Positions 30,017 through 38,553 of a DNA stretch of 64,000 nt are shown piece by piece. Position 1 is the stretch's first letter; each line of letters begins with the position of its first letter. The translations under genes and the position numbers were made by a program. Source of the stretch: Legionella sp. PATHC032 (lineage in GTDB: Bacteria; Pseudomonadota; Gammaproteobacteria; Legionellales; Legionellaceae); assembly GCF_026191185.1 (NCBI RefSeq), contig NZ_JAPHOV010000001.1:677001-741000 (forward strand), read 5' to 3'. The notes beneath the pieces were generated by a model. The model saw only the letters and a program-made list of their open reading frames with translations. It did no database searches and had not been told where the DNA came from.

Positions 30017-31252
30017 TTGGATAATGAAGTAATAAAGCAGCGGGCATTGGATTATCATGAGTTCCCTGTTCCTGGGAAACTCTCTGTTCATCTTACAAAA
30101 TCGACTAATTCTCAAGATGATTTGTCTTTGGCCTACACGCCGGGTGTCGCTGCTCCAGTTTTAGCTATAGCGGAAGCGCCCGAAAACGCTTATCGTTTTA
30201 CCAGTAAAGGCAATCTGGTTGCGGTGATGACCAATGGCACTGCAGTGCTAGGTTTAGGGAATCTTGGACCTTTAGCGAGTAAGCCTGTAATGGAAGGCAA
30301 AGCGGTATTATTTAAACGATTTGCCGATCTTGATGTCTTTGATATAGAAATCGATGCAGAGGATCCACAGTCTTTTATTGCTACTGCAAAACGGATTGCC
30401 CCGACTTTTGGCGGCATAAATCTGGAAGACATCAAAGCCCCAGAGTGTTTTGAAATAGAACAAGCTTTGATTGAGCAGTTAAATATTCCTGTATTCCATG
30501 ATGATCAGCATGGTACTGCCATTGTAGTTGCAGCTGGCTTGTTAAACGCTTTGGAACTACAGAACAAGAAATTAAGCGACATTAAAATTGTCTGCATGGG
30601 TGCTGGAGCTGCTGGCATTGCTTCTATGCGACTTCTTGTGGCATTAGGAGCTTCCAAAAGCAATATGCTTCTTCTGGACACCAAGGGAGTTATTCATTCA
30701 GGCAGAGAGGATTTAAATCCCTATAAGTTTGCTTTTGCCAGAAATACTTCCTGTCGAACACTGGAAGATGCTTTGGTCGATGCTGATGTGTTTATTGGCG
30801 TTGCAAGGCCAGATTTGCTGAATGCCCATTTATTAAGTTTGATGGCGCCCAATCCGGTGATTTTTGCTTTATCTAACCCTGATCCTGAAATCAAACCCGA
30901 ATTGGCTCATAGTGTGCGTAAAGATCTGGTGATGGCAACAGGCCGAAGTGATTATCCTAATCAAGTTAATAATGTATTATGCTTTCCTTATATTTTTCGT
31001 GGTGCGTTAGATGTACGTGCCACTTGCATTAACCAGGCCATGCAAATTGCAGCTGTTGAAGCCATTCGTCAATTGGTGCATGAGCCTGTTCCTCAGGTAG
31101 TGAAGGACAATTACCCAGGAGTTGTGAATTGGGATTTTGGACCTGACTATATTATTCCAAAGCCTATCGATCCTCGTCTTAAGGAGAGGGTTCCTGCTGC
31201 TGTAGCGAAAGCTGCAATAGCGAGTGGCGCAAGTCAATTTAATAATTTATAA
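30017..31252 (+). CDS. NAD(P)-dependent malic enzyme (short form)
   Basis: The 411-residue enzyme oxidatively decarboxylates malate to pyruvate in the cytoplasm, supplying pyruvate and reduced cofactor. Visible features are LAYTPGVAAP with the catalytic Tyr, GKAVLFKRFADLD with the catalytic Lys and metal region, GGINLEDIKAPECFEIE, VFHDDQHGTAIV, and the nucleotide loop GAGAAGIA. It lacks the C-terminal phosphotransacetylase-like domain of the long MaeB type. Whether NAD or NADP is preferred is not decidable here. The start codon is TTG, preceded by GAGAG. It is monocistronic, with the rpmE terminator upstream and a 207-base gap downstream in which only weak hairpin potential was seen. Confidence 0.92.
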   Translation: MDNEVIKQRALDYHEFPVPGKLSVHLTKSTNSQDDLSLAYTPGVAAPVLAIAEAPENAYRFTSKGNLVAVMTNGTAVLGLGNLGPLASKPVMEGKAVLFKRFADLDVFDIEIDAEDPQSFIATAKRIAPTFGGINLEDIKAPECFEIEQALIEQLNIPVFHDDQHGTAIVVAAGLLNALELQNKKLSDIKIVCMGAGAAGIASMRLLVALGASKSNMLLLDTKGVIHSGREDLNPYKFAFARNTSCRTLEDALVDADVFIGVARPDLLNAHLLSLMAPNPVIFALSNPDPEIKPELAHSVRKDLVMATGRSDYPNQVNNVLCFPYIFRGALDVRATCINQAMQIAAVEAIRQLVHEPVPQVVKDNYPGVVNWDFGPDYIIPKPIDPRLKERVPAAVAKAAIASGASQFNNL

Positions 31253-31459
31253 GGTAATAACGCCTTATAGAAGTAGGCAGTTTAGGTCTTAATAGCGTTT
31301 AAATGAAGGATATCTTGGAAAGTTCTTTGGAAACCATCCGCTGGTTTTCTGGAAAGCTGCAAGGTAAGCTTTTATGTGCTTATTAAGATATGCTGGGATG
31401 CAGAAATGGGAACTAAGATAGGATTTAAGAATACTTGACTAATTGTTAAGGAGATAATT

Positions 31460-32752
31460 TTGCATACTGAAAACCGAACTAACTATGCAATGATAGGATG
31501 GCTACTTTGTGGGCTAGGGGCAATATTTTATAGTTATGAGTATTTGTTACGCATTGCACCAAGTGTAATGGAAAATGCGTTAAGGACTCATTTTAATTTA
31601 TCGGCGTCTGGTTTTGGCTTCCTTTCTTCAATTTATTATCTAGCTTATGTTCCTATGCAATTGCCAGTTGGGGTTTTATTGGACAGATATGGGCCGAAAA
31701 GACTGTTAACAATGGCTTGTTTGGTATGCGTTATTGGAACGTATATGTTTACTGGGACAACTATTTTTTGGGTAGCCGCAACCGGTCGCTTTTTAGTTGG
31801 ATTTGGCTCCGCTTTCGCCTTTGTCGGTGTGTTAAAGATCGCAACTCTTTGGTTACCTGAAAATCGATTGGCCATGATATCTGGCATGACGTCCGCATTA
31901 GGACCCATCGGTGCTATGCTGGGCGATAACTTTCTGGAATTGTTCATCGTTAAAATGGGTTGGGTTAAGACACTTAACATGACAGCAGCTTTTGGTATTG
32001 TATTGACTTTAGTCTTGTGGGTAGGGATCAAAGATAGGAAAGGGCACCATAGGCAAAGTGGAACAGTACCTACTCTTAAGAAAGGGTTAGTTGATCTGGG
32101 TATTATTATTACCAGCCGACAGATATGGGTTAACGGAATGTATGGTTGTTTAGTCTATCTGCCTACTACGGTTTTTGCAGAATTGTGGGGTATTCCCTAT
32201 TTACACCATGCCCATGGTTTAACAACCCAAGCAGCAGGATTAGCTAACTCTATACTATTTTTGGGATTCATTATTGGTGCTCCAATAATGGGATATATTT
32301 CAGATCGCTTGTATCGACGTAAATTCCCAATGTTAATTGGTGCTAGTGGTGCTGCAATTGTCATGATGATGATTTTATATTTGCCCGGGTTAAATGAATC
32401 CAATATTCAGGCGTTAATGTTTTTATTAGGATTGCTTTATAGTGCTCAAGCCATCGTTTTTGCTGTAGGTAGAGAGTTGAGTCCTGGTGAGGCAGCTGGA
32501 ACAGCAATGGCGGTGACTAACATGATAGTCATGCTTGGCGCAATGTTTTTGCAACCGTTGGTAGGACATTTATTAGACTTCAGCTTATCAACTCATTTAA
32601 GTGATGCTACTGGTATTGCAGTGGATAACATGAGTAAACTATATACTGTAGATGATTATCAGTTTGCCTTATCCATAATTCCATTGGGTATACTGATAGC
32701 AGCCATTTTAACTTTCTTTCTAAAAGAAACTCATGCAAAAGCACCTAAATAA
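31460..32752 (+). CDS. MFS transporter (Pht-like), first of pair
   Basis: The 430-residue major facilitator has twelve predicted membrane helices. The loop 2-3 signature reads GVLLDRYGPKRLL, and the loop 8-9 motif is GYISDRLYRRK. The N-terminal motif SYEYLLRIAPSVM and the GFGSAFAFVGVLKIA stretch of helix 5 match a family of Legionella and Coxiella transporters that includes the Pht group of amino acid and nucleoside importers. The substrate is unknown. The start codon is TTG at 31460, with a strong AAGGAG upstream. It nearly abuts a close paralogue, so they form a two-gene operon. Confidence 0.85.
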   Translation: MHTENRTNYAMIGWLLCGLGAIFYSYEYLLRIAPSVMENALRTHFNLSASGFGFLSSIYYLAYVPMQLPVGVLLDRYGPKRLLTMACLVCVIGTYMFTGTTIFWVAATGRFLVGFGSAFAFVGVLKIATLWLPENRLAMISGMTSALGPIGAMLGDNFLELFIVKMGWVKTLNMTAAFGIVLTLVLWVGIKDRKGHHRQSGTVPTLKKGLVDLGIIITSRQIWVNGMYGCLVYLPTTVFAELWGIPYLHHAHGLTTQAAGLANSILFLGFIIGAPIMGYISDRLYRRKFPMLIGASGAAIVMMMILYLPGLNESNIQALMFLLGLLYSAQAIVFAVGRELSPGEAAGTAMAVTNMIVMLGAMFLQPLVGHLLDFSLSTHLSDATGIAVDNMSKLYTVDDYQFALSIIPLGILIAAILTFFLKETHAKAPK

Positions 32753-32753
32753 T

Positions 32754-34010
32754 ATGACTACTAAAAAACAAATTTCATATGGTGTCCTGGTTTGTTTTGT
32801 CGGGGCTGTTTTTTACTGTTATGAATTTATCCTCAGAATTGTTCCAGGAGCTTTGCAAACGGAGTTAAGTACGGCATTGGGACATATTTCTGCTACCACT
32901 TTTGGGCAGATTTCAGCCCTGTATTATTTTGCATATTCGCCCATGCAAATGCCAGTAGGGATGTTAATGGATCGCTATGGGCCGAGACGACTTTTAACTT
33001 TTGCCTGCTTGTGTTGTGCCTTAGGTTCCTGGATGTTTACTTTGACCTGGTCAATTCTACTGGTGGGTATTGGTCGATTCCTGGTGGGATTTGGTTCATC
33101 CTTTGCTTTTGTTGGTGTTTTATCTCTGGCCTTGCATTGGCTGCCACGCCGTTATTTTTCTTTAGTGGCTGGTTTGATTACTACCCTAGGTATGCTAGGA
33201 CTAGTTTATGGTGAAATCAAAATAACCGAATGGTCTGAGATCATAGGTTGGGATCATGTTTTAATGCACATTGCAATGATCGGTTCTGCGTTGTGTATCT
33301 TAACATTCTTTGTCGTTAGAGATGGTCCAGAAGGATATCAGCCCAACAAATATCCTTGGCCTGAGTTTTTTCATAATGTGCTTAAGGTACTTATGTCTCA
33401 TGAAGTGTGGCTTATTGGATTTGTTGGAGCCTGTCTTTATACTTCATTATCAGTATTTGGAGAGCTGTGGGGTAAAACTTATTTGGAGCAAGCTCATCAT
33501 TTAACCAAAGTCGAAGCTGCAAAAACTGTTTCTGCTGTTTTTCTTGGATGGGCAGTAGGAGCTCCGTTGGCTGGGTACATATCCGATATTACACGCAGGC
33601 GATTGCTGCCTTTGGTGATTGGTGCGATAGTATCGTTAATATGCATTAGCTTTGTTTTGTATTGCCCCGGGCTATCCTATCTTACCTTGAATATATTGTT
33701 ATTCTTGTATGGTGTTTTCAGTGCGACTGAAATTATAGTTTTTATTATGGCTAAGGAATGTAGCGGTGCCAAATTATCAGGGACAGTTTTTGCAGTAACC
33801 AATATGATTATTTCTCTGGCTGGTGCTGTTTTTCAACCGCTTGTGGGAAAGTTACTGGATACATTTGGCGATAGCGGTATAGTGGCAGGTGAACATATCT
33901 ATACTGTTGATGATTATCAAGTCGCACTTTCGATACTACCTATTTCATTACTTTTGGTAACTATTCTGGCTTTCTTTATTAAAGACAAAGACCACTCCAA
34001 TAACTCTTAA
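32754..34010 (+). CDS. MFS transporter (Pht-like), second of pair
   Basis: This paralogue of the preceding gene has about 418 residues. It shares YEFILRIVPGAL, GMLMDRYGPRRLL, GFGSSFAFVGVLSLAL and the C-terminal YTVDDYQVALSI segment, all with direct counterparts in the first copy. The track of the frame allows an ATG at 32733 that overlaps the upstream gene by 20 bases. The ATG at 32754 is preferred because it gives an N-terminus aligned with the paralogue. Neither has a clear Shine-Dalgarno sequence, so translation is probably coupled. The substrate is unknown. Confidence 0.83.
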   Translation: MTTKKQISYGVLVCFVGAVFYCYEFILRIVPGALQTELSTALGHISATTFGQISALYYFAYSPMQMPVGMLMDRYGPRRLLTFACLCCALGSWMFTLTWSILLVGIGRFLVGFGSSFAFVGVLSLALHWLPRRYFSLVAGLITTLGMLGLVYGEIKITEWSEIIGWDHVLMHIAMIGSALCILTFFVVRDGPEGYQPNKYPWPEFFHNVLKVLMSHEVWLIGFVGACLYTSLSVFGELWGKTYLEQAHHLTKVEAAKTVSAVFLGWAVGAPLAGYISDITRRRLLPLVIGAIVSLICISFVLYCPGLSYLTLNILLFLYGVFSATEIIVFIMAKECSGAKLSGTVFAVTNMIISLAGAVFQPLVGKLLDTFGDSGIVAGEHIYTVDDYQVALSILPISLLLVTILAFFIKDKDHSNNS

Positions 34011-34012
34011 TC

Positions 34013-34044
34013 CCTGACAAAGATTCTTCTTTGTTTTTGTCAGG
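34013..34044. terminator. Bidirectional hairpin between MFS pair and dam
   Basis: CCTGACAA (34013-34020) pairs with TTGTCAGG (34037-34044) around a T-rich loop. It lies between two convergent genes and overlaps the last codons of dam, so it may serve both transcripts. Confidence 0.65.
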
Positions 34045-34858
34045 ATGGACAGTTGAATATCGCAATCAGCTCTTTAACAGGTAGCCGCAACTGACTTCTG
34101 CAGCTTATCCAGCGCGGCACATAGAAACTCTTTATTTGTGCTTTTTTGTAATGATGTCGTGTAAATTCAGTATCATGATTCGATATAACGACAGGAATTC
34201 CTTTGGAGGCTGTTTCCTGGGCTAATTCTGCCAGTTCAATTTGATCTTCTAAAGAAAATAATTTTTGGTTATAGGGTAATGTTTGATTGTTTGCGGTTAG
34301 TGGCACATAGGGTGGGTCACAGTAAATGACATCCCCAGGTTCAGCTAAAGCAAAAGTGTTTCTAAAATCGCTGTGAATGAACTGGGCCGAAGGGCATTTT
34401 TTATAAAACAGCACCATTTCCTTACGTGGAAAATAAGGTTTTTCGTAAAGACCAAAAGGCACATTGTATTTTCCTTTTGAATTGTATCGGCACAAACCAT
34501 TATATCCATGCCGATTAAGATAGAGAAAAACTGCTGATTTTTGATTTAAATCCATTAAATTATTAAATTCACTTCGCAGTTCATAATATTTTTCTTTGCA
34601 ATTGGCTTCAGGGGTAAAATATTGCTGACAATAGTCTATAAAAGATTCGCCATTTACTTGTAGAATTTTATAAATATTAATCAAGTCAGAATTGCTTTCA
34701 GCCAGTAGATAGGATGAGTAGCTGGCATTCATAAAAACCACACCTGAACCTGCAAATGGCTCAATTAAACGCTGACCAGTGGGTAAAGACGAGATAATTT
34801 CATTTAAACAATTGTACTTACTTCCTGCCCATTTCAGAAAAGGTCTGATTTTTACCAT
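34040..34858 (-). CDS. dam: DNA adenine methyltransferase (Dam type)
   Basis: The 272-residue enzyme of the alpha-class N6-adenine methyltransferases would transfer a methyl group from S-adenosylmethionine to adenine, most likely in GATC. The AdoMet-binding motif is FLKWAGSKY at residues 7-15 with the FAGSGVVFMNA loop. The catalytic motif is DPPYVPL. The RHGYNGLCRYNSKGKYNVPFG block matches the substrate-contact region of Dam and DpnM proteins. The protein is of normal length. No restriction enzyme gene is adjacent, which favours a solitary regulatory or repair methylase over a restriction-modification pair. It is transcribed toward the MFS genes. Confidence 0.9.
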   Translation of the reverse strand: MVKIRPFLKWAGSKYNCLNEIISSLPTGQRLIEPFAGSGVVFMNASYSSYLLAESNSDLINIYKILQVNGESFIDYCQQYFTPEANCKEKYYELRSEFNNLMDLNQKSAVFLYLNRHGYNGLCRYNSKGKYNVPFGLYEKPYFPRKEMVLFYKKCPSAQFIHSDFRNTFALAEPGDVIYCDPPYVPLTANNQTLPYNQKLFSLEDQIELAELAQETASKGIPVVISNHDTEFTRHHYKKAQIKSFYVPRWISCRSQLRLPVKELIAIFNCPS

Positions 34859-35030
34859 AACTTATAAAATCAATATTTTAGGATGAAGTATCTCTTATTT
34901 TTAGGATAAAGAACAGAACAATGAATCAAGGTTCCTTATCTGATTTACAGTATAGCCCTTCTAATTGGTTTCGCTGTATTTTAAAACTTGTCAAATTTGT
35001 ACTTTTTAAAACTGATATTCAGGCTTTTAA

Positions 35031-36227
35031 TTAATACATGATCGCAATGATAAGCAAACCAATGGCAATAAATCCTATAAAGCCTAAAGCTGGATTTCCT
35101 CCAGGAACCAAATGAGTGTCTGATGGAGATAGGCTACAGGTTTGTCTCCCTTTCCATGCCATGATAGCAGGTAATAACAACAGTAAAATGACACAACAAA
35201 CCCCAGCATAACTTAATGCATGCAGGTAGATACCTGGGTTAAACAACACTACTGCCAATGGAGGAATAAAAGTGAGAGCCAGCGTATACTTGCCTTGATT
35301 ACCAGATTTTTTAAGTTTTAATCCATCAGCAAGAAAATCAAATAATCCTAATGAAACTCCCAGAAATGCGGTAACCATACAGATAGAAGTGAAAAAACCA
35401 AAAAATCCACTGATCCACTGATTGCTTACTGATTGACTAAGTGCTTCAGTGAGACCGCTGGTTGCATGCTCCGAGTTCATTAAGGACAATAAACCATTTT
35501 CTCCCTCACGTGAGATAACACCCATAATCACTGCATCCCAGACGATGTAGCAGAATAATGGGATAAGCGAACCAAACAAAATAACCCGACGCAGGCTACG
35601 TATATCATCATTAAAATAATCACGTAAGCTAGGCACGATGGATGCAAATCCAAAAGAGGTAACCAAGATCATGAGAGTACCAGTAAAGGCTTTCGCTGAT
35701 CCACCTGTTAATCCCACTGTGGATACATGCGGACTGATAATGATAACCAATAAAATATAGACGCCTAGCTTGCCAAACATAAGTCCACGATTAACGTAGT
35801 CTACAGAGCGTATACCGCTATATACAATAAGGCTGAACATGGCAGTAAATATTACAGACGTTATCCAATTCGGTAAGTCAATGTGTACTTTATGTAGTAG
35901 GCTGCTAAATACATCACTTCCACCTGAAATATAGGCTGCCAGGAGCGTATAAAGAAGAAGAAGATAGGTTATCCATGCAATCACTTGACCTGGTAGGCCC
36001 AGGGTTGATTTCGCCATTGAAATCATATTGCTTCCTGCTGGGAGCCGTAGATTTACCTCAAGAATTAACAAAGCTCCTGCGGTCATCACCAACCAGCAAA
36101 AAAACAGGAAAAATAATGAGTTAGCAAATCCCACCTCGGCTGTAGAGACAGGTAGCGCTAGCATCCCACCACCAATCGAAGTGCCTACTATGAGTAATAT
36201 ACCGCCAATTAATTTTGAATTGATCAC
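35031..36227 (-). CDS. Aromatic amino acid permease (TyrP/HAAAP family), copy 1
   Basis: This inner-membrane permease of about 398 residues has roughly eleven membrane helices. The family signature after the start is GGILLIVGTSIGGGMLALPV. Further marks are SFGFASIVPSLRDYFNDD and the C-terminal GVSLGLFDFLADGLKL, matching TyrP, Mtr and TnaB, which import tyrosine or tryptophan with protons. The start is uncertain. A TTG at 36293 extends the frame, but GTG at 36227 yields an N-terminus aligned with copy 2 and is preferred. It is one of two tandem copies separated by 200 bases. Legionella depends on host amino acids, which fits the duplication. Confidence 0.87.
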   Translation of the reverse strand: MINSKLIGGILLIVGTSIGGGMLALPVSTAEVGFANSLFFLFFCWLVMTAGALLILEVNLRLPAGSNMISMAKSTLGLPGQVIAWITYLLLLYTLLAAYISGGSDVFSSLLHKVHIDLPNWITSVIFTAMFSLIVYSGIRSVDYVNRGLMFGKLGVYILLVIIISPHVSTVGLTGGSAKAFTGTLMILVTSFGFASIVPSLRDYFNDDIRSLRRVILFGSLIPLFCYIVWDAVIMGVISREGENGLLSLMNSEHATSGLTEALSQSVSNQWISGFFGFFTSICMVTAFLGVSLGLFDFLADGLKLKKSGNQGKYTLALTFIPPLAVVLFNPGIYLHALSYAGVCCVILLLLLPAIMAWKGRQTCSLSPSDTHLVPGGNPALGFIGFIAIGLLIIAIMY

Positions 36228-36427
36228 GAAGTATAACCCAAAAACAGTACAAATATAGAACAAAATGATACTTTGTTCCTCAAAAAAAGTCAACTTCCTT
36301 ATTATAGACCTCGATCATTTTTCTGCTCAAATGACCTGACGTTCAATTTACACATCCTGCTTATTAGGTTTTAATGTTTTAGCTGCTATCAAAGTAAAAG
36401 TAACGCCAGTAATAACATTAATCATTT

Positions 36428-37618
36428 TTATTTAAAAAGCGCAACAAATTCATGTGCCAACAAAACTACAGAAATAATAATCACCGTGAACTGTGATATT
36501 TTACCTCCCGGAACCCAAAAGGGTGATTTGTAACGCTTTCTGCCAAAATAACACATTAGGGCTGGCAATAACAGTAGTAATATGATGCAAAATATACCGG
36601 CGTAGCGCAAAGCATAAATATAAGCCCCGGGATAATAAATGACGATCAGTAAAGGCGGCAAAAAAGTCAAAACAAATAAACCAAATCCATGGCGGCCTCG
36701 CTCACGCAATTTTAAGCCATCGGCAAGAAAACTGAATAAACATAGTGATACACCTAAAAAGGCAGTTAACATACAAATAGAAGTAAAAAAATTAAAGAGA
36801 GCACTGATGGTGGTGTTTTGGACTTTATCGGTTAACAAACTGGCTAGTGCACTGGTTGTACGCGGATTTTGCATTAGACTTTCAAGTCCATTGCTCCCGG
36901 CTGAAGGAAGTGAACCAATAATTACGGCATCCCATGCTATGTAGCATATTAAAGGTATTAATGAACCAATAAAAATGACTTTTTTTAATGTCTTAATGTC
37001 ATCATCAAAATAATCTCTCAGATTTGGCACGATAATAGCAAAACCAAAAGAAGTAATTAAAATCATAATGGCACCACCAATGTGCCGATAATCACCATGT
37101 TGAAAATAGTGAAATTCGATGTGCGGGGCAATAAGGATAACGAGTATGCAGTAAACGGCTAATTTACCTAACATGAGAGCACGGTTAGCAACGTCGACAG
37201 AATGAATGCCGCCATATACCACCAGGCCAAAAATTAAAGTAAATATCGAGCTTGCTTGCCAATCACTGAGATGCCAATTGACCTTGGACAAAAGGCTGTT
37301 CAATACATCAGCACCGCCAGAAATGTAAGCAGAAAGCAAGGTGTACAATAAGAAGAGGTAACTAATCCAGGCAGTAAGTAATCCATAATCACCCAGAGTT
37401 GCCTTAGCCATAGAAACCATGTGTTTTCCTCTGGACAAATACAGATTTGCTTCCAGGATGAAAAAGGCCCCGAAGGTCATAAAGGCCCAGCAGATAAGAA
37501 GAAACAGAGATGATTGCCAAAAACCGGTTGCTGCATTGGCTACTGGGAGAGCTAACATTCCACCGCCAATGGAGGTACCAACTATCAATAAGATGCCGCC
37601 TATAAATCTTGAACGCAT
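36428..37618 (-). CDS. Aromatic amino acid permease (TyrP/HAAAP family), copy 2
   Basis: This 396-residue paralogue of the gene downstream has the same GGILLIVGTSIGGGMLALPV signature, SFGFAIIVPNLRDYFDDD and GVSLCLFSFLADGLKL. The start ATG at 37618 has AAAGG upstream. It lies ten bases after the stop codon of the OmpA-like lipoprotein, so both probably share a transcript. Specific substrate (tyrosine or tryptophan) is not decidable. The 200-base gap to copy 1 shows no gene. Confidence 0.88.
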   Translation of the reverse strand: MRSRFIGGILLIVGTSIGGGMLALPVANAATGFWQSSLFLLICWAFMTFGAFFILEANLYLSRGKHMVSMAKATLGDYGLLTAWISYLFLLYTLLSAYISGGADVLNSLLSKVNWHLSDWQASSIFTLIFGLVVYGGIHSVDVANRALMLGKLAVYCILVILIAPHIEFHYFQHGDYRHIGGAIMILITSFGFAIIVPNLRDYFDDDIKTLKKVIFIGSLIPLICYIAWDAVIIGSLPSAGSNGLESLMQNPRTTSALASLLTDKVQNTTISALFNFFTSICMLTAFLGVSLCLFSFLADGLKLRERGRHGFGLFVLTFLPPLLIVIYYPGAYIYALRYAGIFCIILLLLLPALMCYFGRKRYKSPFWVPGGKISQFTVIIISVVLLAHEFVALFK

Positions 37619-37628
37619 TAATAAACCT

Positions 37629-38321
37629 TTATTTTACATAAGCCACTTGTTGTTGCGCGGGTTGAGCAGGGCTTGTAAACCACTGGATCTCGATTCTTCT
37701 GTTCTGAGCGCTGCCATGAATAATAGCATTATCAGAAATCGCATTTTTATCTCCATAACCCTCTGCTTTTAGTCTTTTAGCTGCAATGCCATTAGCCCAG
37801 AGAAAAGTCATCATTGTTTCAGCTTGCGCTTGAGAAAGCTTTCTCTTATGACTGCGTGATCCAACATTATCAGTAAATCCCGCAACATAAATTGTACTTT
37901 GAGGATAAAAATTTAATAGTCTGATGATGTTGTTTAAGCCAGGATAGCATATTTCATTAAGACGGGGGCTGCTAAACATGAAATATTTGTCTGTAGGAAT
38001 AATTAACGTTCTTGTATCTCCATATTCAACATACTGAATATCCTGTTTTTGCAGGTCTCTGATAATTTTGCGTTTGCTGTCTCTGTAGATACTTGCAACG
38101 AGACCTACCGTACCGCCAGCAGCTGCTCCAATAAGCGTTCCTGAAGCAGTGCCACTGGCGATTACTCCAGCTACTGCGCCAATCCCGGTGTCTACTCCCA
38201 CTCTTTTAACAGCGCGTCGATCGGGTTGAAAATTGTTATAAGGAGGATGAAAGCAGCCCGCAAGAAAGCAAATCATTAATCCATAACCAAGGATTCGTGT
38301 ATTGGCTAATTTGCGTGACAT
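37629..38321 (-). CDS. OmpA-like outer-membrane lipoprotein
   Basis: The chosen start gives 230 residues beginning MSRKLANTRILGYGLMICFLAGC. LAGC is a lipobox, so the mature protein starts with a lipidated Cys. A longer frame from 38378 exists, but AAAGGAG lies just before the ATG at 38321, which decides the start. A glycine-rich segment near residues 55-90 (GIGAVAGVIASGTASGTLIGAAAGG) resembles a glycine zipper. The C-terminal half is an OmpA domain with TIYVAGFTDNVGS and the later NRRIEIQW, residues that bind peptidoglycan. It may anchor the outer membrane to the wall. Similar proteins are partners of secretion systems, but no such genes are adjacent. Confidence 0.87.
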   Translation of the reverse strand: MSRKLANTRILGYGLMICFLAGCFHPPYNNFQPDRRAVKRVGVDTGIGAVAGVIASGTASGTLIGAAAGGTVGLVASIYRDSKRKIIRDLQKQDIQYVEYGDTRTLIIPTDKYFMFSSPRLNEICYPGLNNIIRLLNFYPQSTIYVAGFTDNVGSRSHKRKLSQAQAETMMTFLWANGIAAKRLKAEGYGDKNAISDNAIIHGSAQNRRIEIQWFTSPAQPAQQQVAYVK

Positions 38322-38553
38322 ATCCACTCCTTTAATCAATGATTTAATCATTATTAAGCATCTCATTAAATTTCGCAATCTAACACTTTATATTTTTACA
38401 GGGCGTATATAAAAAAATAATTTTCTTCGTCTATAATTAAAATTATCAAGGAAGAAACAGAGTGATGCACTGTGAAAGGAAATTCAATGTGCTAACTCGC
38501 CCAAATGCAAGGAGCGGTATGCCTGGGTCATTACCTGGTTTGCCGAGAAAGCT

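Noticed and set aside
31253-31459. Possible small RNA or tRNA in the gap after malic enzyme
   Set aside because: Only a weak 7-bp hairpin near the stop codon was seen; no cloverleaf or conserved motif is present.
34040-34858. Restriction-modification system around dam
   Set aside because: No endonuclease gene is adjacent; the neighbours are transporters, so a solitary methylase is more likely.
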